DNA from: JALRHH01 sp964590315
GTDB taxonomy: Bacteria; Patescibacteriota; Saccharimonadia; Saccharimonadales; JALRHH01
NCBI GenBank assembly: GCA_964590315.1
Contig: CAZPVS010000001.1
Location: forward strand, 62,001-126,000
Direction: 5' to 3'
DNA: 64,000 nt
Shown: positions 48,888 to 58,617 of the stretch, piece by piece
How positions within the stretch are numbered: the first letter of the stretch is position 1
How the letters are laid out: every line of letters begins with the position of its first letter
Program-made: the position numbers and the translations under genes
Notes under the pieces: generated by a model
What the model was told of the DNA's origin: nothing
Database searches by the model: none
The model's input: the letters and a program-made list of their open reading frames with translations, nothing else

Positions 48888-49970
48888 TCATGTGAACAGC
48901 TCCTTTGGATTGGCGAGCGATAGGCCAGCAACAGTGACATACATTGATTTTTCAACACTGTTTGGCGGCTGAAGACTGGAGAAGTCCAAATTTTGCCAAG
49001 GGTCGCACATACGTACCGGTATACGGAGTATATTTGTCATGTAATCTGACAGCCCAGGCATATTGGCACCACCACCCATAGTAACGACTTGTGTAATCTT
49101 TCGCTGTGTATCCGTGCGTTCCTCGTAGTACCTGATCATTCGACGGATTTCCTTCGTCATCTGCTGTAGTATAGGCGTCAAGCCCTCGGTAATCTCTTTC
49201 TGCTTTTTACTGACACCAAGCCCATACTTAGTCTTAATAATGTGAGCTTCCTGCTTGCTTACATTCAGTGTGGCTGCAATCAGATTTGAGAAGTCATCAC
49301 CTCCTCCGGATACGGTTCCTGTGACAACAAGTCCATTATCATAGATTGTAAGATCGGCTGATAGTGATCCAAAATCTATCAGTACCGTCGGGACGTCGTT
49401 ATTCTCTGCCTGGAGAAACAGACGACCCCCTGCGCTAATTGTTGTCTCTATGCCTACTACTTCTAAGTGTAATAGCTTAGCAAGCTGAAGGTATGAATCT
49501 ACGATCCTCCGTGGAACCGCTACGACAAGTAGCTCAATCCCATCGTCGGTTTCCTTAACGATAGTGTGATCCATGTAGAGATCATCAATAGGAAGCGGCA
49601 CATACTGTTCGACTTCAAGTCGTACTGCATCTTTGAGCTCCTTGGGCTGCAACTTGGGCAAATGCACATTTCGACTATATGAACGTGCTGCGGGGATTGA
49701 AAGCACTACGCGCCGTGTCGTAACAGATCCAATAATGCGGTTTGCAAACAGGTCATAGGTTGCCTTTGCGATATTCTCCGGATCGATAATTACTCCATCT
49801 TTTACGGAACCAGGCTCAAACAGGGCAGTCCCATACCCGATAACACGACGCTTATCTCCATGAAGCTCAGTCTGCATAACTTTGAGGCTGCTGAACCCAA
49901 TGTCAAGCCCGAATATCGGTTTGTCTTTGAAAAACAGGGTTTCGTTCATTGTTTTTTGATTGCCCACCAT
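48888..49970 (-). CDS. pilM: Type IV pilus assembly ATPase-fold protein PilM
   Basis: PilM is a cytoplasmic actin-like protein that binds the PilN tail. The 360-residue product has FGLDIGFSSLKVMQTE (phosphate 1), VEQYVPLPIDDL, VLIDFGSLSADLTIYDNG (phosphate 2), and VVTMGGGANMPGLSDYM. A TATACT box lies next to the ATG at 49970, so pilM may also have its own promoter within the cluster. Confidence 0.94.
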   Translation of the reverse strand: MVGNQKTMNETLFFKDKPIFGLDIGFSSLKVMQTELHGDKRRVIGYGTALFEPGSVKDGVIIDPENIAKATYDLFANRIIGSVTTRRVVLSIPAARSYSRNVHLPKLQPKELKDAVRLEVEQYVPLPIDDLYMDHTIVKETDDGIELLVVAVPRRIVDSYLQLAKLLHLEVVGIETTISAGGRLFLQAENNDVPTVLIDFGSLSADLTIYDNGLVVTGTVSGGGDDFSNLIAATLNVSKQEAHIIKTKYGLGVSKKQKEITEGLTPILQQMTKEIRRMIRYYEERTDTQRKITQVVTMGGGANMPGLSDYMTNILRIPVRMCDPWQNLDFSSLQPPNSVEKSMYVTVAGLSLANPKELFT

Positions 49971-50015
49971 AAGCAGTATATTTGCTACTAGTATAGCAGA
50001 TATACCCCGAGTTGG

Positions 50016-51395
50016 TTAAAAAGTCCGTTTATATGATTTGACAACCCAGGCTTCGATACCACCAACACCAGAAACAGATGTGCCAAAGGTAATCGCTCCG
50101 GAGTTTGAGAGGCGAACTGTCTGAGCGACAAGAGCACCAATATTACCGGAGTTATTAACAGTAACTTGAGACCACCTTGCATAAAATTCAGTATTTGGTC
50201 CCGATGCTGAGTTAGAAAGGCTAATCGTCGTATCGTCTCTACTGTTGTAGAGTGCGGTGCCCGTGACATCACATGGGGCAGTCGTGGAAGTTGAACAGGC
50301 AGCCGTACTCCAGTAGGTAATAATTCTAAAACCGGTGTTTTGAGCGTTAGACTGCAAAGTCGTTGAGTTACTGAATGTAGCACCTGAAGCTCCGTCAATC
50401 ATAATGACGGGTTGCGTTGTGCCGAGTGAATTAGCAACGATCATCTTTGATTGGGAATTTGATAGATTAAGTGTCCCGCCAATCCAAACATCGCCATTGA
50501 CGGTAACTTGGCAGCTGTTGCTTATGTTGACGGTTCCCGTTATGCGGTAGTTCGCAGGCCAATTGTGGGAGCCACTTGAGCAACTAAAATTTCCATTTAA
50601 GGTGGTGCTTACGTTATTTATCTGAGTCAATCGGTCATGAGAAGGTAGTGCAGTGGCAGGAGGGTTTCCTGCGACTAGTCCCGGTAAGGACATCCCGCTA
50701 CCATTTGTTTGATTTGTTGCCTGGACTTCACCATAAATCTTGGCCGAGTTAGTGAGCGTGATCGGCTGGCCGTTCTCGCCTGGGCCACATACTTGCGGAT
50801 AAGCGGCTGTTGCGGGTGCCGGACAATTTTGATGCGCTGCTTTGACGTTAACCGGATTAGTTGATAAACCAATTTGCGCGGTATTTGACATGGTGATTGA
50901 GCCGTTGACGTAGACATTTCCACCGACAATTTTTGAACTATTAGTCATCACAAGTCCACCGACTCCTGTCACAACCGAGTAGTTTCCTGCAGTAATTCCG
51001 CGCATCTCTACGCTGTAATTACGAGTGTAACGAGGTGTTGTACTGGATGCGGGTGCGTAAGTGTGAGCAGTAACTTGTATGAATTTTTGCGTGTCTTCAG
51101 CGCCGTCGACCACCGTTGATTGATAGGTCGTACGGAACGCGCTATCACTATACAGGGTCAGCTCTCCTCCTGAACCAGTCCAGTCGTGATCATTGTTGAG
51201 CTGTCGGATTGCATCATCAATGCCCGCGTCGGCGGCAAACTGTGCATTTACTAGTAATCGCTCATTCTGAGAGGTGCGCAGGTTACTTGCGATAAGCTGC
51301 AGGGAGATAACACCAATAAGCATGACAAAGACAGTTGTGGTGAGTACGGTTAGCAGTATAAATCCCTTTTGGCCGTGAGTAGGAATACGTTTCAT
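50016..51395 (-). CDS. Large PilX/GspK-like minor prepilin
   Basis: The 459-residue protein begins MKRIPTHGQKGFILLTVL. The prepilin cut would follow Gly11, but the mature +5 position is Thr rather than Glu, as in GspK/PilX-type tip subunits. The long external region has repeated Asn/Ser motifs (LTNSAKIYGEV, NLSNSQSKM, SLSNSASG) forming a likely beta-helix, and several Cys. It may cap the pilus or act as the adhesive tip. It overlaps the next prepilin gene by 4 bp. Confidence 0.78.
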   Translation of the reverse strand: MKRIPTHGQKGFILLTVLTTTVFVMLIGVISLQLIASNLRTSQNERLLVNAQFAADAGIDDAIRQLNNDHDWTGSGGELTLYSDSAFRTTYQSTVVDGAEDTQKFIQVTAHTYAPASSTTPRYTRNYSVEMRGITAGNYSVVTGVGGLVMTNSSKIVGGNVYVNGSITMSNTAQIGLSTNPVNVKAAHQNCPAPATAAYPQVCGPGENGQPITLTNSAKIYGEVQATNQTNGSGMSLPGLVAGNPPATALPSHDRLTQINNVSTTLNGNFSCSSGSHNWPANYRITGTVNISNSCQVTVNGDVWIGGTLNLSNSQSKMIVANSLGTTQPVIMIDGASGATFSNSTTLQSNAQNTGFRIITYWSTAACSTSTTAPCDVTGTALYNSRDDTTISLSNSASGPNTEFYARWSQVTVNNSGNIGALVAQTVRLSNSGAITFGTSVSGVGGIEAWVVKSYKRTF

Positions 51396-52084
51396 GTGCT
51401 CGTGTTCCTTATCGTGATACGAATTGTATTATCAAATGTCAGTGTTTTACCATAGGTTTTTCGCTGCATTTGAATAAACAGTTGGATTGACCGGGCGTCT
51501 GGAATATTGGTAGTTACCACATCATCCTGATCATAGAATACGAAACTTAGATCTTTGAAGTTTTTGCTCATCAATATATCAGGAGGACAGCTTGCCGAGA
51601 CCGCTGCCACTGGACAAGTTGTCAGTCGGACATTACCAGGGGCAGAAGTATTCGCCAGAAATCGCTTATAGAGATTATTCCCTGTCGCGAAATAGACAAT
51701 TTCGTTCTGGAACGGATAGCCTGTGTCAGGGTCGATGATGAAGTTATTAGAGTTATCAAGTGCAGGGGTCGATATAATCAAGATGAGGCTGCTGTTGCTC
51801 GTTGTCCATGCACCGCCGGGGGCATGCGCGTCAGCATTTGTATTGGTGGTGCGTATCGACGAGCTTTGTCGGAGTTCTTCTACTACAGAGCGCAGTATGG
51901 TTTGTGATTCGGTCGCTATTTGCGAATAAACGGAACTGCGCACAGTATCGCCATACATGTAGATACTGACAGTTACGAATGACACAAGTAATACGCTCGC
52001 AACTCCGATTACTACGAGTAATTCTATGATCGATATTCCAGCCTGATTCTGGCGGAGTGACCTCAGATTAGTATTGCCCAACAC
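51392..52084 (-). CDS. Minor prepilin (PilW-like)
   Basis: The roughly 230-residue protein has a prepilin leader ending QAG16, then ISIIELLVVIGVASVLL with Glu at +5. The external domain contains YFATGNNLYKRF and cysteines TTCPVAAVSASCPP. The GTG at 52084 follows GGGGAG; a TTG one codon earlier is also possible. It overlaps the previous prepilin gene. Confidence 0.82.
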   Translation of the reverse strand: MLGNTNLRSLRQNQAGISIIELLVVIGVASVLLVSFVTVSIYMYGDTVRSSVYSQIATESQTILRSVVEELRQSSSIRTTNTNADAHAPGGAWTTSNSSLILIISTPALDNSNNFIIDPDTGYPFQNEIVYFATGNNLYKRFLANTSAPGNVRLTTCPVAAVSASCPPDILMSKNFKDLSFVFYDQDDVVTTNIPDARSIQLFIQMQRKTYGKTLTFDNTIRITIRNTST

Positions 52085-52463
52085 CAAGCTCCCCTATATA
52101 TGTACGATAATTGACAGTCTTCGTTTCACCATGGTCATTATAGGTTATGTTGATGTCGATCTGTTTTATACCGGTATTCGGCGTGGTTACAGTGTATGTA
52201 GCGGTTTTTGGGCTGCCGATAGTGGGCGGTAGCTCACTTGCGAAGGAGGTCGTGCCATTTCCAACGCCGACATACCCAATACTCCGCAGACTCTCAACCT
52301 TATTCTCTGCCAGTGAATTGATGAGGGCGAGATCGCGAGCTCGATCGTTAAATCGATTAAGCGTATTAACAAATCCTGCCAGTGCGGGCACTAATATACC
52401 AACCACTGCAATCGCTACGAGCAGCTCAATCACCGTAAAACCCTTTTCTGTATGTTTTGCCAC
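52068..52463 (-). CDS. Minor prepilin (PilV-like)
   Basis: The 131-residue product starts at a GTG (MAKHTEKG|FTVIELLVAIAVVGIL) with Glu at +5 and a short beta-rich domain ending TYIGELGVGQY. An AGAGAG site precedes it. A TATACT box at 52487-52492 gives it a promoter beyond the pilA terminator, so the minor prepilins can be made at a different level from the major pilin. Confidence 0.82.
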   Translation of the reverse strand: MAKHTEKGFTVIELLVAIAVVGILVPALAGFVNTLNRFNDRARDLALINSLAENKVESLRSIGYVGVGNGTTSFASELPPTIGSPKTATYTVTTPNTGIKQIDINITYNDHGETKTVNYRTYIGELGVGQY

Positions 52464-52528
52464 CGGTTCTCTCTTTTCTAGAAGCAAGTATAGCATAAGC
52501 AAGTTACAACGGGCAGCTTCCACTACAC

Positions 52529-52560
52529 CAAAAACACCCCGTAGCAACAGGGTGTTTTTG
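52529..52560 (-). terminator. Terminator after the major prepilin gene
   Basis: CAAAAACACCC and GGGTGTTTTTG form an 11-bp stem with a 10-base loop and flanking runs. It lies between the major prepilin gene and the minor prepilin genes and would raise pilA message relative to those downstream. Confidence 0.88.
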
Positions 52561-52575
52561 TGAAGCGATGCTTCT

Positions 52576-53082
52576 TTAGTTCAAGCTTTTTTTAACGAAT
52601 GGATTTGGTGTTGTAGTAGATGGCTTCTCGATGAATGCCTTGAGGCGATAGCCGGTACAGTCAGTAGTACAACCCGTTGGATATGCGATGTATGCATAAC
52701 CTGAAGTACCAACAGTATCGTTTGCAGGAGCGGCTTGCGCATCTGCAGCTGCAGCGTCAGCTACAACGGTAGAACTCGCAACATCACTACCTTGCGGGTC
52801 GCGGAATGAACCCTCATCGATGCCTGGGAAGTCCTCTCCATCGTAGGCACTATCACCGTTTACATCAAGTGAGCTTGGGTAGTAGTTGTTCTCGTTGTAG
52901 AACTCTTCGAGTTTGCCATGGAGGTTGTTGAGGTCAGTTGTCCGTTGCTGGTCACGTGCCTTTGCCTGCGCACCTTGGAAGTTATTAAGTACCAACAAGG
53001 CCAGAATAGCGATGATGGCGATAACGATCAGGAGTTCGATGATCGTGAACCCTTTTTGTGCTTTTTGTAATGTCTTGAACAT
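52576..53082 (-). CDS. pilA: Major type IV prepilin
   Basis: The 168-residue protein starts MFKTLQKAQKG|FTIIELLIVIAIIAIL, with cut after Gly11 and Glu at +5, the textbook major-pilin start. The long N-terminal helix continues to about residue 60 (ARDQQRTTDLNNLHGKLEEFYNENNYYP). The globular part has a Cys pair (PTGCTTDCTGY). An upstream GTG at 53094 is possible but abuts the ribosome site. Confidence 0.92.
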   Translation of the reverse strand: MFKTLQKAQKGFTIIELLIVIAIIAILALLVLNNFQGAQAKARDQQRTTDLNNLHGKLEEFYNENNYYPSSLDVNGDSAYDGEDFPGIDEGSFRDPQGSDVASSTVVADAAAADAQAAPANDTVGTSGYAYIAYPTGCTTDCTGYRLKAFIEKPSTTTPNPFVKKSLN

Positions 53083-53211
53083 AAGAATGCCCACCCTTTA
53101 TGTAAGTTACTGTTAAGAAGCCATTAGTAAAACGTGCGGCTTATGCTTATACATTAGCATAGCTTTTCATGGGCGCAAGCAGTTTTACACAGGTATCTTG
53201 CATACTATGCA

Positions 53212-54432
53212 CTAAATTTGTGTCGTTAGATTACTGATAGGACCGATGACACTTGCTGCAATTAATCCCACCATGGCTCCCATGATAACAATCATAATCG
53301 GCTCAAGTATTGAGCTGAGACTTTCCACCACCGCGTCAACCTCTTCCTCATAGAAGTCAGCTACCTTCAAGAGTATTTCCTCAGTGTTCCCAGTCTCCTC
53401 GCCAATAGCCATCATCTGACTGACAATAGGGGGGAGAACCGTGCTGCTCGCGAGTGGCGTAGATAATTGTTGACCGTTCACCACGGCCTTACTTGCGGCC
53501 ATAAGCTCATCCTCGATGACGGCATTACCAATTGCCTTAGAGGTAACGTTCAGTGCTTCAACCACATTGACGCCTGCACTCATAAGACTGGCAAAGATAC
53601 GCGCAAAACGGGCTATGGCAACTTTCTTAATGATATCGCGAAGAACAGGAGTCTTCATGAAGAATATGTCTTTGTTTCGTCTCCCCTGTGGGGTAGAAAT
53701 ATATCGCTTCAATAGGAATATGCCGATGACTGTTATGGCCAATAGGATATACCACTTGGACACCATAAAATCACTGACGCCCAACAGGACTTGTGTCAAT
53801 GCCGGCATTTTTGCATCTGGCCCACCAAGATCGGTAATGATTTTTCCGAGCTTTGGCATAACAATAACCATTAGGCCAATAAAGACGAGAAAGGTGATTG
53901 ATAATAGGATTGTCGGGTAAGTCATTGCGCTCTTGAACTTGGCGCGTATATGGGCATCTTTCTCTTGTTGCACCGCAAGTTTTTTAAGGATCTCGTCTAA
54001 AATACCTCCCGATTCACCGGCGCGTACCATATTGACGTAGATTGGTGAGAATACCTGGGGGTGTTTCTCGAGTGCATCAGCAAATGCCATACCGCTTTCC
54101 ACATCCTTGGTAACAGCGGCAATATGCTTCTGGAAACTCGTACTTTCAGTTTGTGCTTGCAGGGTCGCAAGTGATCGAACAAGGGGGACACCCGCGTTAA
54201 TCATGGTCGAAAGTTGCCGTGTGAATACCATGATATCTTTGAGCTTGACCTTTTTATTGCTGCTGGACATCGGGAGGCTCGATAAGATACCACCTTCTTT
54301 TTGAGCTTTCAGGCCAAGAGGACGAATCTCGCGATTCTTAAGGCTTTCAGTTGCGCTTGATTCATTACTGGCTTCAATGGTGCCAGTAATCTTTTTGCCG
54401 TTCTTATCTATAGCGGTGTAAACGAATCGCAT
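53212..54432 (-). CDS. pilC: Type IV pilus platform protein PilC
   Basis: The 406-residue membrane protein has two GspF domains (about 65-190, FTRQLSTMINAGVPLVRSL; and about 265-390, FARIFASLMSAGVNVVEAL). The membrane helices lie around 165-190, 215-235 and 370-395. It is the platform turned by PilB to add pilins. It follows pilB by 6 bp. Confidence 0.96.
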   Translation of the reverse strand: MRFVYTAIDKNGKKITGTIEASNESSATESLKNREIRPLGLKAQKEGGILSSLPMSSSNKKVKLKDIMVFTRQLSTMINAGVPLVRSLATLQAQTESTSFQKHIAAVTKDVESGMAFADALEKHPQVFSPIYVNMVRAGESGGILDEILKKLAVQQEKDAHIRAKFKSAMTYPTILLSITFLVFIGLMVIVMPKLGKIITDLGGPDAKMPALTQVLLGVSDFMVSKWYILLAITVIGIFLLKRYISTPQGRRNKDIFFMKTPVLRDIIKKVAIARFARIFASLMSAGVNVVEALNVTSKAIGNAVIEDELMAASKAVVNGQQLSTPLASSTVLPPIVSQMMAIGEETGNTEEILLKVADFYEEEVDAVVESLSSILEPIMIVIMGAMVGLIAASVIGPISNLTTQI

Positions 54433-54438
54433 GTCTTC

Positions 54439-56250
54439 CTACTTTTCTGCCGTTACGCGAAGAATTTCTTCGATAGTTGTCTGTCCACGCAGCGCCTTGA
54501 TGAAACCATCAAGCTGCATTGTGACCATACCTTCTTTAATAGCTTGGTTCTGAATAACTTCGCTTGTACCATTGCCAACTATCAACTTTTGGATATCACT
54601 CGAGTTATTCAATACCTCATATATACCCATTCGCCCCTTGTAACCTGTATGGCCGCAGGTTTCACAACCACCCTCGTGCGCCTTGAAGATGCGTGTGATT
54701 TTGGAGTCAGTTGTGGAGAGCGTGGATGTATCTACCTTGGCTTTGCCGAGATTCGCCTTGCCAATGCCACCATCAAGGGCTTGTTGTTCAAGCTGATGTA
54801 TGTGTTTCATGATTCCCCCTGCGCCGGTTCCGTATATTTGCGCGATTTGCTTCAGAGTATCCATATCCGGAGTAATCTCTTCGCGACAGTCAATACATAA
54901 TTTGCGGACTAAACGCTGGCCTACTACTGCGCGGACGGTGCTCGCAATCAAGAACGGCTCAATACCCATATCAAGTAAACGAGGTAGACACGTTGCGGCA
55001 TTATTGGTGTGTAGTGTCGCAAAGACGAGATGTCCAGTCAGTGCGGCCTGGACGGCCAAACCGGAAGTCTCACCGTCACGGATCTCTCCTACCATGATGA
55101 TGTTCGGGTCTTGCCGTAGCAGAGCACGTAGTCCGGCTGCAAATGTCATACCGGCTTTTGGATTCACCTGCGTCTGATTGGCCCCGGGGATTTTATATTC
55201 AACGGGGTCTTCAACGGTCGATATATTCACACTGGGCTTATTGAGCAGGCTGAGGGTGCTAAATAGGCTGGTCGATTTACCGGAGCCGGTAGGCCCAGTG
55301 ACCAGGATCATGCCATGAGGCTGCTTCATAGCTTCATTAATAGAATCGAGTGCAGCGCCCCAGTACCCAAGCTCTTCGAGTGTTGCCGGTTTACTAGATT
55401 CATTGAGAATACGCATGACAACCTTTTCACCTTCAGTGATCGGAAGTGTTGAGACACGAAGGGCATAGACTCCGCTACCAATTTGAATTTTGAACCGTCC
55501 GTCTTGTGGTACTCGACGCTCGTCAATCTTAAGATTGGAAAGAATCTTGATGCGCGAAATAAGGGCGCTGTGCACTTTCTTGGGAAGTTTGTTGGCTTCA
55601 CGGAGAATACCATCGATACGATATCGCACGGACACGAAGTTGTCTCGGGGCTCAATATGGACATCGCTCGCACCACTTCGGATCGCATACTCGATAAGCA
55701 AGTTGACTGTTTGGGCAATGGGCGAGTCCTCGGCCAGGTCTTCTTCGCTGACATCTTCTTCGTCAGCCGCGGTATCGTCCTCTTGTGTAATCACCTGGGT
55801 TAGTTCGCTGCCGATACTACCACGATATTGATCAAGTGCAGTCTGGATGACACTTGCCGGTGCGACGTGGATTTTAATGTGTGCACCTAGCTGCTTCTGC
55901 AAGAAATTGATCGCTAGGATGTCATCGGGATCCTCCATTGCAAGCAACTTCGTCTCATCTTTATCAATACCAAACAATATAACCCCATATTGCCGGGCGA
56001 TTCGTTCGGGGATAAGTTTAAGAATCTCGCGTTTTATCTCTTTGGGATTTAGCTCGACGTACGGAATATCTATTTCTTCAGCATAGAGTTGCGTCAGATC
56101 TTTTTCTGTTATGAGGTTGCCGGCAATCACGAGGTCTTGTAGCGGCTTTTTCTCTGCTTTCTCCTGTTCTTTGAGCGCAGCTAACTGATCAGAGGTGACT
56201 CGGTCCGCCCCCACCAGCAGTTTTTCCACCAGAGCATCTGAAATGCGCAT
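54439..56250 (-). CDS. pilB: Type IV pilus extension ATPase PilB
   Basis: The 603-residue ATPase has an N-terminal GspE domain (about 1-150), Walker A GPTGSGKST, the Asp box MVGEIRDGETS, the His box LHTNNAATCLPRLLDMG, and a Cys4 zinc site (CIDC; CETCGHTGYKGRMGIYEV). It drives pilus growth. No PilT retraction motor or prepilin peptidase gene lies in this window; they must be elsewhere if pili retract. Confidence 0.97.
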   Translation of the reverse strand: MRISDALVEKLLVGADRVTSDQLAALKEQEKAEKKPLQDLVIAGNLITEKDLTQLYAEEIDIPYVELNPKEIKREILKLIPERIARQYGVILFGIDKDETKLLAMEDPDDILAINFLQKQLGAHIKIHVAPASVIQTALDQYRGSIGSELTQVITQEDDTAADEEDVSEEDLAEDSPIAQTVNLLIEYAIRSGASDVHIEPRDNFVSVRYRIDGILREANKLPKKVHSALISRIKILSNLKIDERRVPQDGRFKIQIGSGVYALRVSTLPITEGEKVVMRILNESSKPATLEELGYWGAALDSINEAMKQPHGMILVTGPTGSGKSTSLFSTLSLLNKPSVNISTVEDPVEYKIPGANQTQVNPKAGMTFAAGLRALLRQDPNIIMVGEIRDGETSGLAVQAALTGHLVFATLHTNNAATCLPRLLDMGIEPFLIASTVRAVVGQRLVRKLCIDCREEITPDMDTLKQIAQIYGTGAGGIMKHIHQLEQQALDGGIGKANLGKAKVDTSTLSTTDSKITRIFKAHEGGCETCGHTGYKGRMGIYEVLNNSSDIQKLIVGNGTSEVIQNQAIKEGMVTMQLDGFIKALRGQTTIEEILRVTAEK

Positions 56251-56406
56251 ACTTACTGCGTATTATAGAGCAAAACCATAAGCGCTACTAGCAGTAAACG
56301 TGCCCTGAGTCTTGCTGATGAGTTTTTGTTCCGCTTAAGTCTTTGATGACTTCTCTCTTTTGTTGATATAATGAAACGTAACTGGTGGGATTAAATAACG
56401 GAGGGA

Positions 56407-57450
56407 ATGACTGCTATGGCCGCGAAAAAGGATAAAGAACCCAAGACAATGACAGATATCGCTACGGAAGGCAAGACGAAGGCGCTTGGTTTAGCACTTG
56501 AAACTATCGAGAAGCAATTTGGCAAAGGTTCAATCATGAAACTCGGCGAAGCGCACCGCGTGAACGTAGAGACTATTCCGACTGGAGCACTGAGTCTGGA
56601 TCTGGCTCTTGGTGGCGGTATTCCAAAAGGCCGCGTCGTTGAAGTCTATGGCCCAGAAAGTTCTGGCAAAACGACCCTTACACTGCATGCTATCGCGGAG
56701 ATACAGAGGCAAGGAGGGACGGCCGCGTTTATAGATGCCGAACATGCTCTCGACCCGGCTTATGCAAAGCGCATCGGCGTTGATGTAGAGAATCTCTTGC
56801 TTTCTCAACCCGACAACGGTGAGCAGGCGCTGGAGATTGTCGAAACACTCGTCCGCTCCAATGCAGTCGACCTTATCGTTGTTGACTCGGTTGCGGCTTT
56901 GGTGCCTCGGGCTGAAATCGAAGGCGATATGGGTGATAGTCTGCCTGGTCTACAGGCACGACTCATGAGCCAAGCGCTCCGTAAGCTTACTGGTGTCATC
57001 AATAAGTCGCATGCTACCGTGATCTTCATTAACCAGATTCGTATGAAAATTGGTGTTATGTTTGGTAATCCAGAGACAACAACCGGCGGTAACGCGCTGA
57101 AGTTTTACGCGTCAGTACGTATGGACATCCGTCGAATTTCCCAAATCAAGCAAGGTGATGCCGTGGTCGGTAACCGCACACGGGTCAAAGTGGTCAAGAA
57201 TAAGATTGCGCCCCCATTCCGAGAGGCTGAATTCGATATTATGTACAACCAAGGAATTAGTACGGCCGGTGATGTGCTAGATCTGGCAACAAACCGTAAT
57301 CTGGTAGAAAAGGCTGGCGCATGGTTTAGCTACAAGGGTGAAAAGATCGGCCAGGGCCGTGAAGCTGCCAAGCAGTATCTCCAGGAGAATCCTGAAATTC
57401 TTGCCGAACTTGATGCTAAGGTTCGCGAACTCTCTGCCGCTGCGGAGTAG
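56407..57450 (+). CDS. recA: Recombinase RecA
   Basis: The 347-residue protein has GKGSIMKLGE, Walker A GPESSGKTT, the loop with PRAEIEGDMGDS, FINQIRMKIGVMFGNPETT, and a normal C-terminal domain. It serves repair and, with ComEC and pili, incoming DNA. A GGAGGG site lies very close to the ATG at 56407, so the in-frame ATG at 56416 could also be used. It is divergent from the pilus operon. Confidence 0.98.
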   Translation: MTAMAAKKDKEPKTMTDIATEGKTKALGLALETIEKQFGKGSIMKLGEAHRVNVETIPTGALSLDLALGGGIPKGRVVEVYGPESSGKTTLTLHAIAEIQRQGGTAAFIDAEHALDPAYAKRIGVDVENLLLSQPDNGEQALEIVETLVRSNAVDLIVVDSVAALVPRAEIEGDMGDSLPGLQARLMSQALRKLTGVINKSHATVIFINQIRMKIGVMFGNPETTTGGNALKFYASVRMDIRRISQIKQGDAVVGNRTRVKVVKNKIAPPFREAEFDIMYNQGISTAGDVLDLATNRNLVEKAGAWFSYKGEKIGQGREAAKQYLQENPEILAELDAKVRELSAAAE

Positions 57451-57882
57451 ATGTACACTATGAGTGAAGCATTGCCCGAACCCACGTTACCCATTTTTGG
57501 AGAAAAAACAGTAGCCTACACTGTAGTACATTCCGCGTCTTCACCAGATCAAAACGGTGAAGGAGGTGACAATCATTGGGAGACGGTGCATATCCCTGTT
57601 GATGAGATTGATACCCTCGAAAATTCACGATTAAGAGATGCATTATGGCAGCAATTTTGCGCAGACGAGAATAAATCCAGCTTTGCTATATTCGCCTTTG
57701 TGAATCCCGATGGAGATTTTATGAATGCAGTTAGTATTCCCCGAAAACCCTTAAGTCGAAACTTCAGCACAGATGGCACCGTACCTAATGAAGGAGTTGA
57801 TGCCTCTCGTACCAGCAAAGAACGTGAGACAAAAGAAACAATGACGGCGGGTTGGATCAAGCGTTTATTTAGTAGGGACTAA
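57451..57882 (+). CDS. Protein of 143 residues between recA and recX, unknown
   Basis: It starts directly after the recA stop and overlaps recX by one base, so it is locked in the operon. The product is acidic in its middle (HIPVDEIDTLENSRLRDALW), has no membrane helix, a low-complexity Ser/Thr/Glu stretch near 110-130, and ends GWIKRLFSRD. I do not recognise it. Its place suggests a role with RecA, perhaps in its control. Confidence 0.7.
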   Translation: MYTMSEALPEPTLPIFGEKTVAYTVVHSASSPDQNGEGGDNHWETVHIPVDEIDTLENSRLRDALWQQFCADENKSSFAIFAFVNPDGDFMNAVSIPRKPLSRNFSTDGTVPNEGVDASRTSKERETKETMTAGWIKRLFSRD

Positions 57883-58478
57883 TGAAGATTACGGCAATCA
57901 AACAGCAAGTGAAACGGGCAGATCGGTATTCGATTTACCTTGACGGAGAGTATGCATTCTCGCTCCGAGAAGCAGATCTGATCACGCTCGGACTACATAG
58001 CGGACAGGAGATTAGCCAACAAGAACTGGCGCTGTACCACGATGAATCTGCCTACGGAAAGTGGTACGACAAAATACTTAACTTGCTAAGTTTTCGTCTG
58101 AGAAGTGAATGGGAGGTACGGGAATATCTCAAGCACAAAGACTGCCCTACGGAGATTACTGACAAAATACTTAACAAGTTAAGCAATATCGGATATGTCA
58201 ACGACGAGCAGTTTGCAGAGCGCTGGGTTGAGAACCGTCGCCTCATGAAGCCAACCAGTCGCCGCAAACTTTTCCAGGAGCTGAAGCAAAAGCGCATACC
58301 GAACGATATTATCGAGCGAGTGTTGTCAGAAGATAAGGACGCGACCGACGAGCGCGAAGTAATCGCGCAATTAGTTGCCAAAAAAAGCGCGCGCTACCCT
58401 GACAAGACTAAGCTCATGCAATACCTCGCCCGCCAAGGCTACAACTACGATGATATTAAGCACGTTCTGAGCGAGTAA
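57882..58478 (+). CDS. recX: RecA regulator RecX
   Basis: RecX limits RecA filaments. The 198-residue protein has the three-helix repeats typical of the family (LLSFRLRSEWEVREYL, KLSNIGYVNDEQFAERWVEN, LFQELKQKRIPNDII) and an N-terminal beta part (YSIYLDGEYAFSL). It overlaps the upstream gene by one base. Its last 14 codons are copied again about 136 bp downstream. Confidence 0.94.
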   Translation: MKITAIKQQVKRADRYSIYLDGEYAFSLREADLITLGLHSGQEISQQELALYHDESAYGKWYDKILNLLSFRLRSEWEVREYLKHKDCPTEITDKILNKLSNIGYVNDEQFAERWVENRRLMKPTSRRKLFQELKQKRIPNDIIERVLSEDKDATDEREVIAQLVAKKSARYPDKTKLMQYLARQGYNYDDIKHVLSE

Positions 58479-58599
58479 GGGAAAAGAGCAGCCGGAGACT
58501 TTGGCTGTGCCAAAGCACCGCGCGATGAGAAAAACTGCAGGTTTGTCTTATGAGGAGTACCTCGCCCGCCAAGGCTACAACTACGATGATATTAAGCAC
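58422..58599 (+). repeat. Duplicated 3' end of recX (42-bp direct repeat)
   Basis: TACCTCGCCCGCCAAGGCTA and the next 22 bases occur identically at 58422-58463, inside recX, and at 58558-58599 beyond it. After each copy a similar GCGAGTAAGG follows. The second copy makes a fake frame (58501-58755) that I do not accept as a gene. Confidence 0.9.
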
Positions 58600-58617
58600 T
58601 CTCCCAAGCGAGTAAGG

